From Chromobotia macracanthus (taxonomy: Eukaryota; Chordata; Actinopteri; Cypriniformes; Botiidae), in assembly GCA_036877525.1 (NCBI GenBank), contig JAZGTH010000068.1, positions 4,575,501 through 4,639,500 of the forward strand: a stretch of DNA of 64,000 bases, read 5' to 3'. Under the pieces are notes generated by a model that searched no databases, was not told where the DNA came from, and worked only from the letters and a program-made list of their open reading frames with translations. The first letter of the stretch is position 1; each line of letters opens with the position of its first letter. The position numbers were made by a program, and so were the translations under genes. Below, one piece after another: positions 34,441 to 45,978 of this stretch.

Positions 34441-37400
34441 CTCAAAAACATTCAACTGATTATAAAAGTAAAACAAATACATAATGAAGGACAAACCTAA
34501 ACATATAACAATACACACTAACCAGAACGTAGGACACAATACACACAAGTCAATAGGAGACATAAAGAAACAAAAATAAAATATATTTAATAAAAATAAA
34601 AATAAGGACAGAGTGACAACAGTGTGGCATCAAATACTGATAAAAGTATGGACACAACAATAAGAAGATAATGGTTCAGAAGAAGGTAAAGGTTTTAGGA
34701 TACAGACCTGGTATACACAAACCTAATCCATCTGTCCCATCAGACCTGCTCATTCACATTGGTGTAGGAAGACAAGAGAGGGGGAATTTACTGCTCTGAG
34801 ATCAGTGTGTCAACCCTCCAGTCCCCAGCACTTTGTTCCTGGTCTCCGGGACAGATTACACGCTCTCCACATTTCCACATCACTATAATAAAATATAATG
34901 TTAGACCAAATTATAAATGTTAGACCAAATGATATACAGCAGATGCCAAGCTGACAAGCCTGATGCTGAACAAACAAACGAAATGCCAATTTGTACTGCA
35001 GTGCTTGTGAGTTATGCAAATTATTATACTATACTGTTACCTACTATAACCTGGTCTACAGCTTTAAAAAACAGGTTGCGAATTTTGCTCTTTTGCTCAT
35101 ATTGTTGTAGCTACTGGGGGTTTGTTGAATTAATTCCATTAACAATGTAAAATTAATGTGTTTCAGTGTTATACAATGTACATGACATATTATAGCAATT
35201 TCATTTATGACTTATATCGGTAACTAGTATGGATACGCTGTATAGACAGAGAAGAACTGATCCCCTTTAGCCAAGTCTAATATTTTTAATTAGGTTTTTC
35301 CTTTTGTAGTGTTTGCTCATTGCGTGCTGACAGACAAATATTTTAGCCATACATTTCTTGTTGTAATAAAGCTGCCCAATGAGACCCTACAACACATTGA
35401 GCCGAAATGTTTTTCCTGTACAACAATGTGCTTTTGGAAGAGCGCTAAATACATTTGAATTAAATTGAATGTTCTGATTTTATCAACAACTATCAATAAA
35501 TGATGGAAAAACTATTATTATATACAGTATATATAATAAATACATATATAATATTGGATATTCTGGTAACACTTTAGTATGGGAACAAAAATTCACCATT
35601 AACTATGAATTTAGCCTCTATAAACTCAATAATTTATTGCTTATTATGTGCTTGGTATGGTTGTTTAGTGTAGGTATGGTGTAGGGGTTAAGGGATGTGC
35701 AATATGGTCATGCAGGATAAAGCATTAATATGTGATTTATAGGTACTAATAAACAGCCAGTATGCAAACTAATAAACAACTTGTTAAAACTTTGAGCTGG
35801 TCCCCATACTAAAGTGTTACCTGTTTTATTATATGGCCGTAATGGCACTTATTAGCATCATGTTGTCATGGCGATATCTGTATGACTGCAGTACTATACT
35901 GGACTGCAATATCATGTTTATGATATGTCTATATTTTCTTTGTGTAAGCAACAGCGAGTTTGTATCCTGGGGAAACACATTAGAAATAACAACACTGCAA
36001 TGTGTTTGTGTCTGCAGCCGGTTTGTTATGTTAGAAGCGGCACAAAGAGAATCCAGAAATATCCATCAGTGCGTTGAAACAGCAGGTAAAAGTGCAAGCA
36101 GTCACTCCACCTTCTCTCTCGCCATCCAAATAAAGCAACACATCAAATATTTATCTCTCTCTCCCCCACAACTGCTTTATAAACACTCTTCAGTTTAATT
36201 CACACACCGCACATCTCTAAAGGTAAAGAGGATGTCAGAGAAACAGACTGAACCTGGATTGCAAAACCACATTTGTGAAGCTGACATTAACAATAAACAT
36301 CACAATGTACTGTAAAAAACATAAACCAGCATCATATTATTTGGATAATAATGTACAAAGTCAAGTACTAACAAAAGTCCCTTATCTTTCTGTAAAACAA
36401 ATTCTGTAAAACAAATTCACAGTTCTAATCTAATGCAATGACATTTATGCATTATAAATACTTAAATACTTTGCAGTGTCTCTGTGTACATATATAATAG
36501 AGATATAATTTATCAAAACCTGTATGATGTTTGATTAAAAAGTCCTTACAAAATTTGTGTCATTGACAGACTCAAAACTTTAGTCTGGACTGATGGTGTC
36601 CAGGTTAGAGATTAGTGGTGTATATACGAGTTCAGGGAAGGGCAGCTGGGTAAGAGTAATTTGTTACGACAGTAGAGAGAAGGCTTAAATTACGGCAAAT
36701 AAGTGACACAGGCACTCAGTGGAAGTAAAATAATTCTCTCCTGCATCTCACAGACTCGGTTCTTCTCAAACAGATCATCTGTCAAGGCCTGGAAACCTAA
36801 TCTGTAAAGTCACTAAGAGTGGACACGTGGCCAAGGTACTAACTGTCCAGAGAAAGGAAGCTATGCTAATACTGGTGAACGCACAAACAATTTCTTCCTT
36901 GTTGTACTTAAGTAGATATTTTATATTTAAGCAGCATTAAAGTTATATTAATAATATAACTTTTATTAAAAGTTATATTAAAAGTTATATAATAAACATA
37001 GATGTCATATCAGAAGCAGCTTCTACGGTGTAAAGATTCTGGCTTCTGTTGATGTTTTTTACATTTTTATTGGTAACAAACATCATATTTCTGATTTTAC
37101 ATGTTCAGGGAGAAAATACTGGAGCTTAATGGAGAAGTTCAGTTTAGATCCTGGTGCAAGTAAAATGTGAATGGCTCACTTTTAAAGTTCATTTTATATT
37201 TTGATTAAATCTGAAGATTAAATCCACAGTTTACTTGAATTCGTGTTGTTTTTTAACTTGTGCATATGTTAATTTTTAAAACCATCTATGTTTTACTTAA
37301 GCAATATTTTAAAAACGCAACATTTACTTAAGTAACGTTTATTTAAGTAATATATTTGTGTGGGATCTGTACTTAAGTATGCAACTTAAGTATTTTTTCC

Positions 37401-38590
37401 ACCACTGGCACACACACACACATTGAGTAACAACCTGTGACACTAATAAGCTCAGTGACATAAGATGTAAGATTCTCCAGCCAGAGGTCATTGTGAGAAA
37501 GCTGATGATCATGAGAGTGTGACAGAGAAAGAAAGAGAGACTAACATTGCCCTCTAGTGACAGTACACTGGAAAAGGTCATCAAAACCAACAGTGCAAAA
37601 TTGTGCTAATTTTTTTTGACTAATTTAAAATTTTACTTTTTTTATTTGACTAATTACTTGATGTTTTTCCTCATACTGCACTTTTTTGATAGCTTGTTAT
37701 GCACATATCTACTCAGTCAATCATGCAAGAGTAACTAAATGCGTTGGGCTTGTAGACAGGTCAAGTGGATTTGCTAAGAATCTTGAACATTACAATGTGT
37801 ACAGATGACAAATCTGTAGTAACTGTGTGATGCTGTCATGTCAATATAGACCAAACACTATGAGGATTGTTCTTTCTGTGTTGAAAGGGGGTCTTTTCCA
37901 GTACTACCAAGTGTATGTAACACAATGACTGGTGAGTGTATACTTAGGAACATAAATAACGCCCTTTCCTATTCCATAGTCTTAATGTGCTGCACAATGG
38001 TCACATTTTCATAAAGATATCAATTATTACATTAGTATTAATGTCATAATGTAACCAATTATTACATTAGTATTAAGATATCAAGATTAAAATTTGACCT
38101 CATCCTGTCCCAGCTGATGGGCCATTTCTGGCACATAACAGTTTACAGTTACTGTATCATTACTGTACACTTCAGATAATTCACACATTCATGTTGAGAT
38201 TTGCTTTTATTTATATTCACTTATGTGACTGTTAAAAAGCCAAATGTTCTTGATATGCAATACACTAGTCACATTTCAGACACCAAATTACAGCTTATTA
38301 AAATCTCTGTAAAAAATGGCCTGGTTCAAGCACAAGAAGATACATTCACAACACACTTTATAAATAGAGAAATAATACATAAGACACACACACTTTCTCA
38401 CACACACACTTCTGGTGGTTTCTGTCTGATAAAGACTCACTCTCAAATTAAACTGAATATAGTCCCTGACAGAATGAAAAGAACATATTAAGGCCTCCTC
38501 CAATGCTTAAATTGTCCGTGAAGGAAAAATGGTGAGTTGTTTTTTAGATTCTAAAGATGAAATATTTTAAATTCTTCCAGAGATAAAGTT
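34441..38590. other. intergenic, TLCD3 promoter to usp2 3' end
   Basis: About 4 kb with no credible gene. It holds the MITE at 35,565-35,821, AT-rich stretches, a retroposon-tail-like segment near 35,391-35,465, and a 21-bp direct repeat (CAATTATTACATTAGTATTA at 38,021 and 38,056). The short open frames here lack homology and splice context. Confidence 0.6.
35565..35821. mobile_element. 257-bp MITE with GGTAACACTTTAGTATGGG termini
   Basis: The left terminus GGTAACACTTTAGTATGGGA and the right terminus, whose reverse complement is GGTAACACTTTAGTATGGGG, match over about 19 bp. The interior is non-coding. This terminal sequence is common among fish non-autonomous DNA elements; a clear target-site duplication was not seen. 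Confidence 0.88.
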
Positions 38591-38596
38591 TCATCT

Positions 38597-39354
38597 TTTA
38601 TTGTCAGTTTAACAACCCCTGGCCACCAGAGGAAAAATCATACAATCATCTTTAAAATAGTGATCTTTGAAATAGTGACAGTGTTTCTGAAGTGGCAAAT
38701 TCATGCAACATGTAAAACAATGTTCTTCAAATGTGCATATTCTCTCAAGAATGACCGAATCAACCCAAGCAGACACATCTTCTGTTTGAAACAGTAAACA
38801 ATCCATCCAAGTATCATTTATACTATTGACCTACATGGTCCTCTGCAAGATGACCTCATTTTAAAATCAGTGAAACAAAAAGCTGTAAATTAACTGCATT
38901 AAAGTTAAACATTGAACTTCTGTTATAATAAAAATCTGTAAGGGTTGGGGTTATCCTGGTGACAGACTGTAGCGTGAGAGAGTTCCAGTTACACAGTGCA
39001 TACAGTCCTATAATATCGGTCACACACATGAATCTTGCTCATTTGAGGTAGTAGTTCATATCCCTTGTTCTTCATCTTTCTCTGTTTCAGTCTGTTAAAC
39101 TGTGGAAGCCTCATTCAATGGGCATGATGCACAGAGAAGCCCTTACACTGAAGTCCAGTCTAAACTCTAATCCCAGCCTTCATATACACTGTAATTCATT
39201 TCCAGTGAGTGTTTGACTCTGTTTAACAAAGTTCCATGGTCCTCCGCTGGTATTTAGTCTCAGGATCTGAGCGTGTATGTAAGACACAGACCACGACGAG
39301 TTCAGCAGCAGCAGAAGGCTTTTTTTTAATCCAAGGCTTTGATTGTTTCAGCCT
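38597..39354 (-). other. usp2: usp2 3'UTR with let-7-like site
   Basis: Downstream of the usp2 stop codon (39,357-39,355) the minus strand runs about 750 nt to an AATAAA signal at 38,602-38,597. At 39,056-39,044 it carries AACTACTACCTCA, complementary to the first 13 nt of let-7g/i and to 11 nt of the other let-7 members. The UTR end is inferred from the hexamer. Confidence 0.55.
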
Positions 39355-40584
39355 TCACATTCGTGAAGAGACTGCAGATTCATAGAACAGAACATACGCA
39401 TCACTGCTGCGTACCTGGCTGGACGACATGGGGCTCACCCTGAGAGAGAGGGAAATATTGGAGAATGAGAATTCTGTACTAACTCAGTGGAATTAAATGC
39501 TAACCTGAAAATGAAAAAATTAACATCTTTGACCACATACATTTAGGAAAAATGGTGAACATTTGCTACACGCAGTAAATCTACAGTAGCCCCAAAAGGT
39601 TTTTAGAAATTACCTGTTTATTTAAGGGTACGTTTAAGCATTTGTGCTTACATGTGTATTAGCTGTTCATTTTTATGTCAGTGGCTTTTTGGGGTCCAGA
39701 AAACAGGTTAACTTTTAAACATTCAAGATACGAGAGATACCACTCTCGTCTCTGTGTAAACTACAAATTTGTGAATTGACGATGATGTCATGCACATGCG
39801 TGTTCAGTCTACATAGCAACATCATCAACTACTAGCCTGGTATGCATAATACAGTGTTTTCAGTAGTTTTTGCGTCCATGTAAATGGGATGTTTTGACAG
39901 CACTGTCGTATATACATGATAAATGCAGAGGAAAAACTCTAGTTTTAAGTACATTGTTGTGTTAACGTAGCCATAATCTTCCTCTTTTTTGCTTCTGTTT
40001 GATTTATGTCTATCTACCTGGAGTCGTTGTAAGTGTACCACTCTCCTGTACAGGGACTGCGGCAGTACGCCGTATAATGGCCACCCAAAGATGTACCAGT
40101 GTGATTGGACACAGCATACAGGTTATACACTGTGTTTACTGTAAAGACAGAAGAAAAAACAAATTATCTACTGCTTAATACAACTGCAAAGGTGCATTAA
40201 ACTGCAATATGTTGCAGTACTTACCACTATTATCAGAGGCAAATTCCCTGAGGTCCAGTTCTTTAAGGGGAAAGTTCACCAACGTGGACAGTTTGCTGGT
40301 TCTGACCCGACACTCTGAGAAACGTTTCAGATCTGAGAGTCAACGAGTCAAGGACAAATGAACACTCATAACTGTTCCTCCATACTTCACCCAGTTAATA
40401 AAACTCACACAAACATCTGAAAATTAATTTTCATTTTCATAATGTGTTTTATTCCTGCAGTGGGCTTTTAAAAAGGATACGAAGCACCAGGATTTTGGGA
40501 AATTTCTGAATAGTAAATTTTTTGGTGCATTTCCGTCTGGTTTTACATCTCTGGCATGTCTGCATGAAAGAAGAGATAGTCAGG

Positions 40585-40620
<36 letters not shown>

Positions 40621-43600
40621 CACAGTATATAAGCAGCACTGTATACATATACTGTATGTACATATACACAAGCACACACAAGTTTATACTTACTGGTCTC
40701 TCATTTCCATCAAGTACATCCTCCTTGGTGAATAGACGAAGACAATCCATCAAATTCACTTCTCCTGAGGTCTAAAGAGGCAGAACAGCTGTTTATTATG
40801 TGCTACAGTATGTGTTAATATACACGTTTAACAGAACATAGACCTCAACACAATTACACAGAAATACTGCATGTGTATTAACCTTTGGGATTGGTAGAGA
40901 CAGGTCCCAGAAAGGATCAAACACGGTGGACCGGTAGCCACACTCACTGCATGTCAACATGCTCTTCAGCTGACCAACAAACAGATCTGTGGAAAAAACG
41001 AGCCTTTAAAAACCAGAGCATGCAACACAAACACGCACAATGAGACTGTTGCTTGTGTTAATCATGCAGAGCAACTAACCGACTACTTTGCTGTCTTCAC
41101 TCTCCAGGTACTTGTTCCACATTCTCTTGCTCTTCTCGTCGTCCCTGTAGATAAAACACATTTAAGACCTTAGACACAGTCACATTACAACAGGTAAACC
41201 ACATATCACAAATGTTCTCATATATCAGTTTTGTTGGCAGTATTAATGCTGGCCGATCCTGACTCATTCTGTTTGCAGAAGTACTATTATCTTAAAATAA
41301 TGGGACTGTAGATTCTGTGTCTGGGACTCTGGATCATGCTGAACAAACACAATGTGTATTTACGAGAGCTGGTCAAAGTCTTCCACAGGAGCTCTGGGTT
41401 TCACTGTCACTCTGTTTACTTCATTATGGAGCCCGTCCAGCAGGAATCTCAAGAACTCCTGAGCATCTTGTTGACTATTGGACAGAAATGAGATTGATCC
41501 AAACAAGGTCAAAAATTAGGTTTCTACAGTAAGGGTCCAGAATTAACTTAATGCTCGTTTCTACTGGTCAATGGCAAATCTTTTTTTTACGAAAACTGTA
41601 TTTTGCATTATTTTATAGAATCTATATATGTTTGGTATATGACAATGAGATTACTCATCTGTTATTTTAGGCCAGCACTCTGTAGCTGTTAGACAACTTA
41701 CTTGTATCCCAAAAATCGAGGGGCGTATTTCTGGATCTGCATTTTGAAGTCGGAAGGGCTGATGGCCTCACTGCTAGCTGACGTCCACAGAGTCTGAGTG
41801 AGCTTGGCAAACTCTGGAAACATGTTTCAGTATTCAGGCATATGAATGATATAATGTGATCTAAAGGCTGTCTAAGTTGAATATCTACTGTAAAGAAAAA
41901 ACAAGTACTCTTACAGAACCGTCTCTTACCTTCCATCAGGGCAGCTTTAGCTCTGCAGTTGTTGTTGAGGTCAACGCGGTGTGTGTTACGCAGACAGTAG
42001 TCCCTCAGGTCATGAGTGTTGCTCAGACACTGCAGTATGGAGTTCATAAAACACTACAGAGACACGAGGAGACAGACTGAGATGGTCTGCATTCTTCCGA
42101 TGGAAGTATTTAAAGGAACAATTTGCCCATAAATGAAAATTTTGCCTTGGAACATGGTAGGTTTGGAAGGTGAGAGAATGATGATAGTTTTTTTGGGCTG
42201 AACTTTTCCTTTTGGGAATGTAGGCACATCGGTGTGAAATACTTACAGTGTTTCCTAGATTCCTGAGGCCCACCAGACCCTGAGCATGCTTAGAGTTCTG
42301 TGAGAATGAAACAGACAGAGGTGGAGAGAATAAGAGGTTAGTCAGCTAGAGATATTCTCTTATACAAAAACGATGCCGAAACAAATTTGATTATGACTAA
42401 AGCATGTGACTCACTCGGGCCACATGATTTGTTTGCCACTGAAACTGACCGATAATGATGTAAGAGGTACTTCATAGGATGACATAACATTCATTCATTG
42501 ACAAAAAATTGAAAAATCTATATTTAGATAAAAATAAATTCAAAAACTATATAACAATATACATGTGTTTTGTGCTATTAAACAGCATGTTAGCAGATTC
42601 AGACCGAGGCCTCTGCTGTTGAGGATTTCACACAAACAAACTTGGATCTTGGCAGCCAGAATAAAATCAGTTGTAAAATCAATAAAAACCCGACTCATTA
42701 GATCTTTAACAATTTACCTTTTAATGATCAAATGATTTAAAAACAAAGTTAAAAACTAAAAAAATTATAATAAATTGCTAATAATTTAGAAATGCCATCA
42801 TCACCACCACCTGTGGCTGCCATCTTGAAGGTCCCACAGAAAGTAAAACTCCATATTAAATTAATGAAGAAAAAACCCACCCATTTAGCAGAACGATATG
42901 ATTGAACAATTTTAATTTTAATGAAGTATTGTATTCCGATGCCACTATTGATTGCTACTGCTCACGTCAATAACCATCCATACACACAAACACCTGGGGG
43001 AAGAAGTTTGCAAAACACTACAATTTTATGAAATAAGGGCTGATTAGCTTACTCAACAAGTACTGCTGGTAACTTTTAATACTATTTTAACAACAGAGAA
43101 CCAGAAGAAAATGTTAATATTAAGACTCTTTTTGAAAATATACCATGCCAATACCATAATAGCCACAAACATGGAATATTACTACAGTGTTTATAGTACC
43201 ATGGTATATATCAAAGTACCAAGGGTATTACTATGTGATACTGTCGCTGTATTGTGGTACTGATCACAATATACTTAATGTAGATGACCAAATCCAATAT
43301 CCAATGTATATATCTAAAACAGTGTCTCTGAAGATCCATCAGCCTCACAATCAGGCTCAGACTTGTTTAGCTCTGAGTTATCCTGGGAGATTTCCATTAT
43401 TTATTTATTTGATTCATCCACAAACGAGGTGAGAAACATCTGATGAGATTTTTTTTCCCTCAAAGAAGATGAGAGAGATGGAACAGATGGTCCAAGGCTC
43501 ACTCCGCTGCTACCGCTGAGTGGCTCTCTGGCTCTCGCACCCCACTCAAACCAAACAGACTGGTATGACACTAGCCAGCACACAGCAGCAGCCTGCCTGG

Positions 43601-45007
43601 ACTGTGTAGGCAAGCAGGAGTGCTGCCTCCAAAGCGGCTGGACGACATAGAGACAGCGGGACCTCTCGGCAGCTGCCTCTTCAGATATCTGTGTAGGGCT
43701 GTGAGCTAATTGGTTGGCACAACTTAAAAGCGAGTACGTACACTCTGTCCTGACCTTTAGTTTCTGGAGGCTGTGGCTGTCAAAAGCAATAGAACTCAAT
43801 GAGCCCTGTTGCTCAAATGTACATACTGTACTGAGACACATAACTTCTGCTGAAGTTATGGCCACAGTTTAAGTGCTTTTATAGTATATTTCCACCTTAT
43901 GTACTAATGTTATGTATCTAATGTCTACTGAGTAAAGGACAAATGTGAAAACATTTTATGATAGCCAGACCTGTCAAGAGTTTTGTTTTTCACATTTTAT
44001 AGCACACATATAGCACACATTTTAAACATGCTGAAACACATAAAAGATGTCTGGTCACTGTAACAAGTATCTATGTTGATGATAAGCCACCACATAAAGC
44101 TATTATCTTCATAATATGTGGCATACGTGTGAAGAACAAGACCGTAATACACAAAGCTCCGTTCAGATTGTTTCTCTGTTAACAAACACTGGTAAATGTT
44201 TCATCACCAGTCCAATAGTTGATCCTTACTGGTAATACATTCATGGATGTTTCATTTGCATGGTTTGCAGCTGTCAAACCCAGTTCATTTCCCTCTGCTG
44301 ACAACTTGATTTGCTTATGGACTGAACTACAGCACATCGGTGGTCATCTAATGATAAACGTGTAGTGGAGCACAAAGCTGATGCTCAAAGGCTGATGCAG
44401 TCATTTAACAATGTGTGTCTGGATGTACAAATGACCCTCATGACCCAGACCCTTGAGTTACCATCGACGAAGCTTGATATTATATTTACTTTCATATCTG
44501 TGTTCATATGAATGCTAAGAACAAATGCCAATGGCAGAGGTGAGAGCTGAGCATAGTTAAAACGACACAGTGAGAGATATACAGTTCTGTACTATACAGT
44601 CACTATAAAGTCAATCAGATGTATTTACGAGGTAAGTAAAAACTGCAGGCTGAAACAGACTGAGGACATGGCAGACAGCACTTTACAGGGTCAGATCTGT
44701 AGTGTGTGTCTGATCATATTATAAAGCACAATATTATCACGCACTGTGTGGCACGGATGTGTGTGTCTATTTATACGCAGTTTGCACAAACAAACGAAGA
44801 CAAACTTTTGTGCTCAGTTGGCTTGTTAACGCTGTGAGTTAGGCTTACCTTAGCCTGGTTAAGGAGAAGCCCCACAAACGTGGACACCAGCACAGAGCGA
44901 CACATCGTCGGGCTTTTCCTGCGCATATCCTGCTTGATGAACGGGAAGGCTGATGCCGGCGGCTCCTCCGGGACGGTGACCGTGTACGACTGTCTAATAC
45001 TCGGCAT
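39355..45007 (-). CDS. usp2: ubiquitin-specific protease 2, short isoform (catalytic core)
   Basis: This cysteine protease removes ubiquitin from substrates. Twelve phase-consistent minus-strand exons: 44,849-45,007, 42,247-42,297, 41,930-42,053, 41,702-41,813, 41,364-41,474, 41,080-41,144, 40,883-40,986, 40,694-40,771, 40,481-40,559, 40,225-40,332, 40,018-40,138 and 39,355-39,439. They give 398 residues (human short form about 396). The leader [19 protein letters not shown] and [12 protein letters not shown] matches the human short-form N-terminus. Next come [21 protein letters not shown] with catalytic Cys71, then [15 protein letters not shown], the zinc-finger pairs Cys220/Cys223 and Cys270/Cys273, LGGHYTAYC with catalytic His351, and YNDS with Asn368. 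Spacings match human USP2. The catalytic Cys is the first codon of exon 3. USP2 identity is much better supported than USP21 or USP8 because of the leader exon. Its promoter lies within the long-form intron. Confidence 0.96.
40591..40614. repeat. (AT)n microsatellite in usp2 intron
   Basis: Short AT run between usp2 exons 8 and 9. Confidence 0.9.
42110..42213. mobile_element. short inverted-repeat element in usp2 intron 2
   Basis: The left end TTAAAGGAACAATTTGCCCA and the reverse-complemented right end AAAAGGAAAAGTTCAGCCCA are terminal arms of the 'TTCACCC' type, with GTGAGAGAATGATGATAG between them. It lies about 60 bp from the exon carrying the catalytic cysteine. Confidence 0.65.
42298..44848 (-). 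other. usp2: usp2 short-form intron 1
   Basis: About 2.5 kb. No exon-like segment was found. A 154-codon minus-strand open frame at 43,401-43,865 has no recognisable homology and no matching splice sites. The stretch near 43,190-43,330 carries TACCATGGTA-type simple motifs also seen near 62,140-62,345. Confidence 0.6.
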
Positions 45008-45032
45008 TACGGCTTCACAACGAAGTGCGATT

Positions 45033-45445
45033 ACTCCAGACTGCTATTATAATAATATGAGTATATAATACTCCAGACTGCTATTATAATAATATGAATA
45101 TATAATACATACTCCAGACTGCTATTATAATAATATGAGTATATAATACTCCAGACTGCTATTATAATAATATGAGTATATAATACTCCAGACTGATATT
45201 ATAATAATATGAGTATATAATACTCCAGACTGCTATTATAATAATATGAGTATATAATACTCCAGACTGCTATTATAATAATATGAGTATATAATACTCC
45301 AGACTGCTATTATAATAATATGAGTATATAATACTCCAGACTGCTATTATAATAATATGAGTATATAATACTCCAGACTGCTATTATAATAATATGAGTA
45401 TATAATACTCCAGACTGCTATTATAATAATATGAATATATAAAAC
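45033..45445. repeat. 37-bp minisatellite upstream of the usp2 short-form ATG
   Basis: About eleven head-to-tail copies of a unit that reads ACTCCAGACTGCTATTATAA then TAATATGAGTATATAAT. Most copies are identical, with a few variants (for example GAATATATAATACAT near 45,097). The array begins only about 25 bp upstream of the usp2 short-form start codon, so it is part of its 5'UTR or core promoter. Confidence 0.97.
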
Positions 45446-45720
45446 CAGACTGCTATCCTTTTGCTCTCCTCTGACGGTCGTTGAGTCTCTTATTGTATTC
45501 CTCAAGTGTGGTGATGGTCTTTGAAGGCACAGACGACGTGGTGTCGCTCCGTGTCTTCGAGCTCAATGGTTGTCAGCATTCACGGATCCTCGGTGAATCG
45601 AATCCAGCGCACAAATGAGAAGCGCGCGACGCGAGCGCGAGCGCACGCCCCCTCGACTCGTCAGCCAGCGGAGGACAAGACCTTCCCATTCACGAGTCTT
45701 CATTTCTCTTATTGTGACTG
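45446..45720 (-). promoter_or_regulatory. usp2: CpG-rich promoter region of the usp2 short form
   Basis: A CpG-dense patch (for example around 45,615-45,660) lies immediately beyond the minisatellite on the upstream side of the short-form first exon, in otherwise AT-rich DNA. It is the natural candidate for the transcription start region. The precise start is not visible. Confidence 0.5.
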
Positions 45721-45757
45721 AATGTGTTCTTGTGGAAACACTGAAAGTATCTGTACT

Positions 45758-45765
45758 TTATGTAA
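45758..45765 (+). promoter_or_regulatory. D-box candidate TTATGTAA
   Basis: Exact match to the PAR-bZIP D-box consensus about 750 bp upstream of the usp2 short-form start codon. A second copy lies at 46,893-46,900. The octamer also occurs elsewhere in this AT-rich window, so on its own it is weak. Confidence 0.3.
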
Positions 45766-45972
45766 TACACATTCTTTCATATTTTATTAATACTGAAACT
45801 ATAACGCAAGATTACAGTATTACTTATCTTATTGTGGCAACAACAGCATAATGTATTATCATGACGGATACCACAATATTGTTTATATGCAAGTTTCAAG
45901 TGTTGTTATTATGCATTTATTATATATGAATTGCTATTATGATTTTTGTGCATTCACAACCCTTATCCCAAT

Positions 45973-45978
45973 CACGTG
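45973..45978. promoter_or_regulatory. canonical E-box CACGTG
   Basis: CACGTG about 970 bp upstream of the usp2 short-form start codon, the type of site bound by CLOCK-BMAL1. The short form of mammalian Usp2 is clock-controlled; function here is inferred from that. Confidence 0.35.

Noticed and set aside
39044..39065. let-7 microRNA gene on the plus strand (TGAGGTAGTAGTT)
   Set aside because: The flanking sequence provides no complementary arm for a hairpin; the match makes better sense as a target site on the usp2 transcript.
43401..43865. 154-codon minus-strand open frame in a usp2 intron
   Set aside because: No recognisable domain, no suitable splice borders, and codon content looks random; treated as intronic noise.
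39355..45007. Identity as usp22 or usp43, which lie on human 17p
   Set aside because: The leader exon, zinc-finger spacing and catalytic-domain sequence match USP2 and not those proteases.
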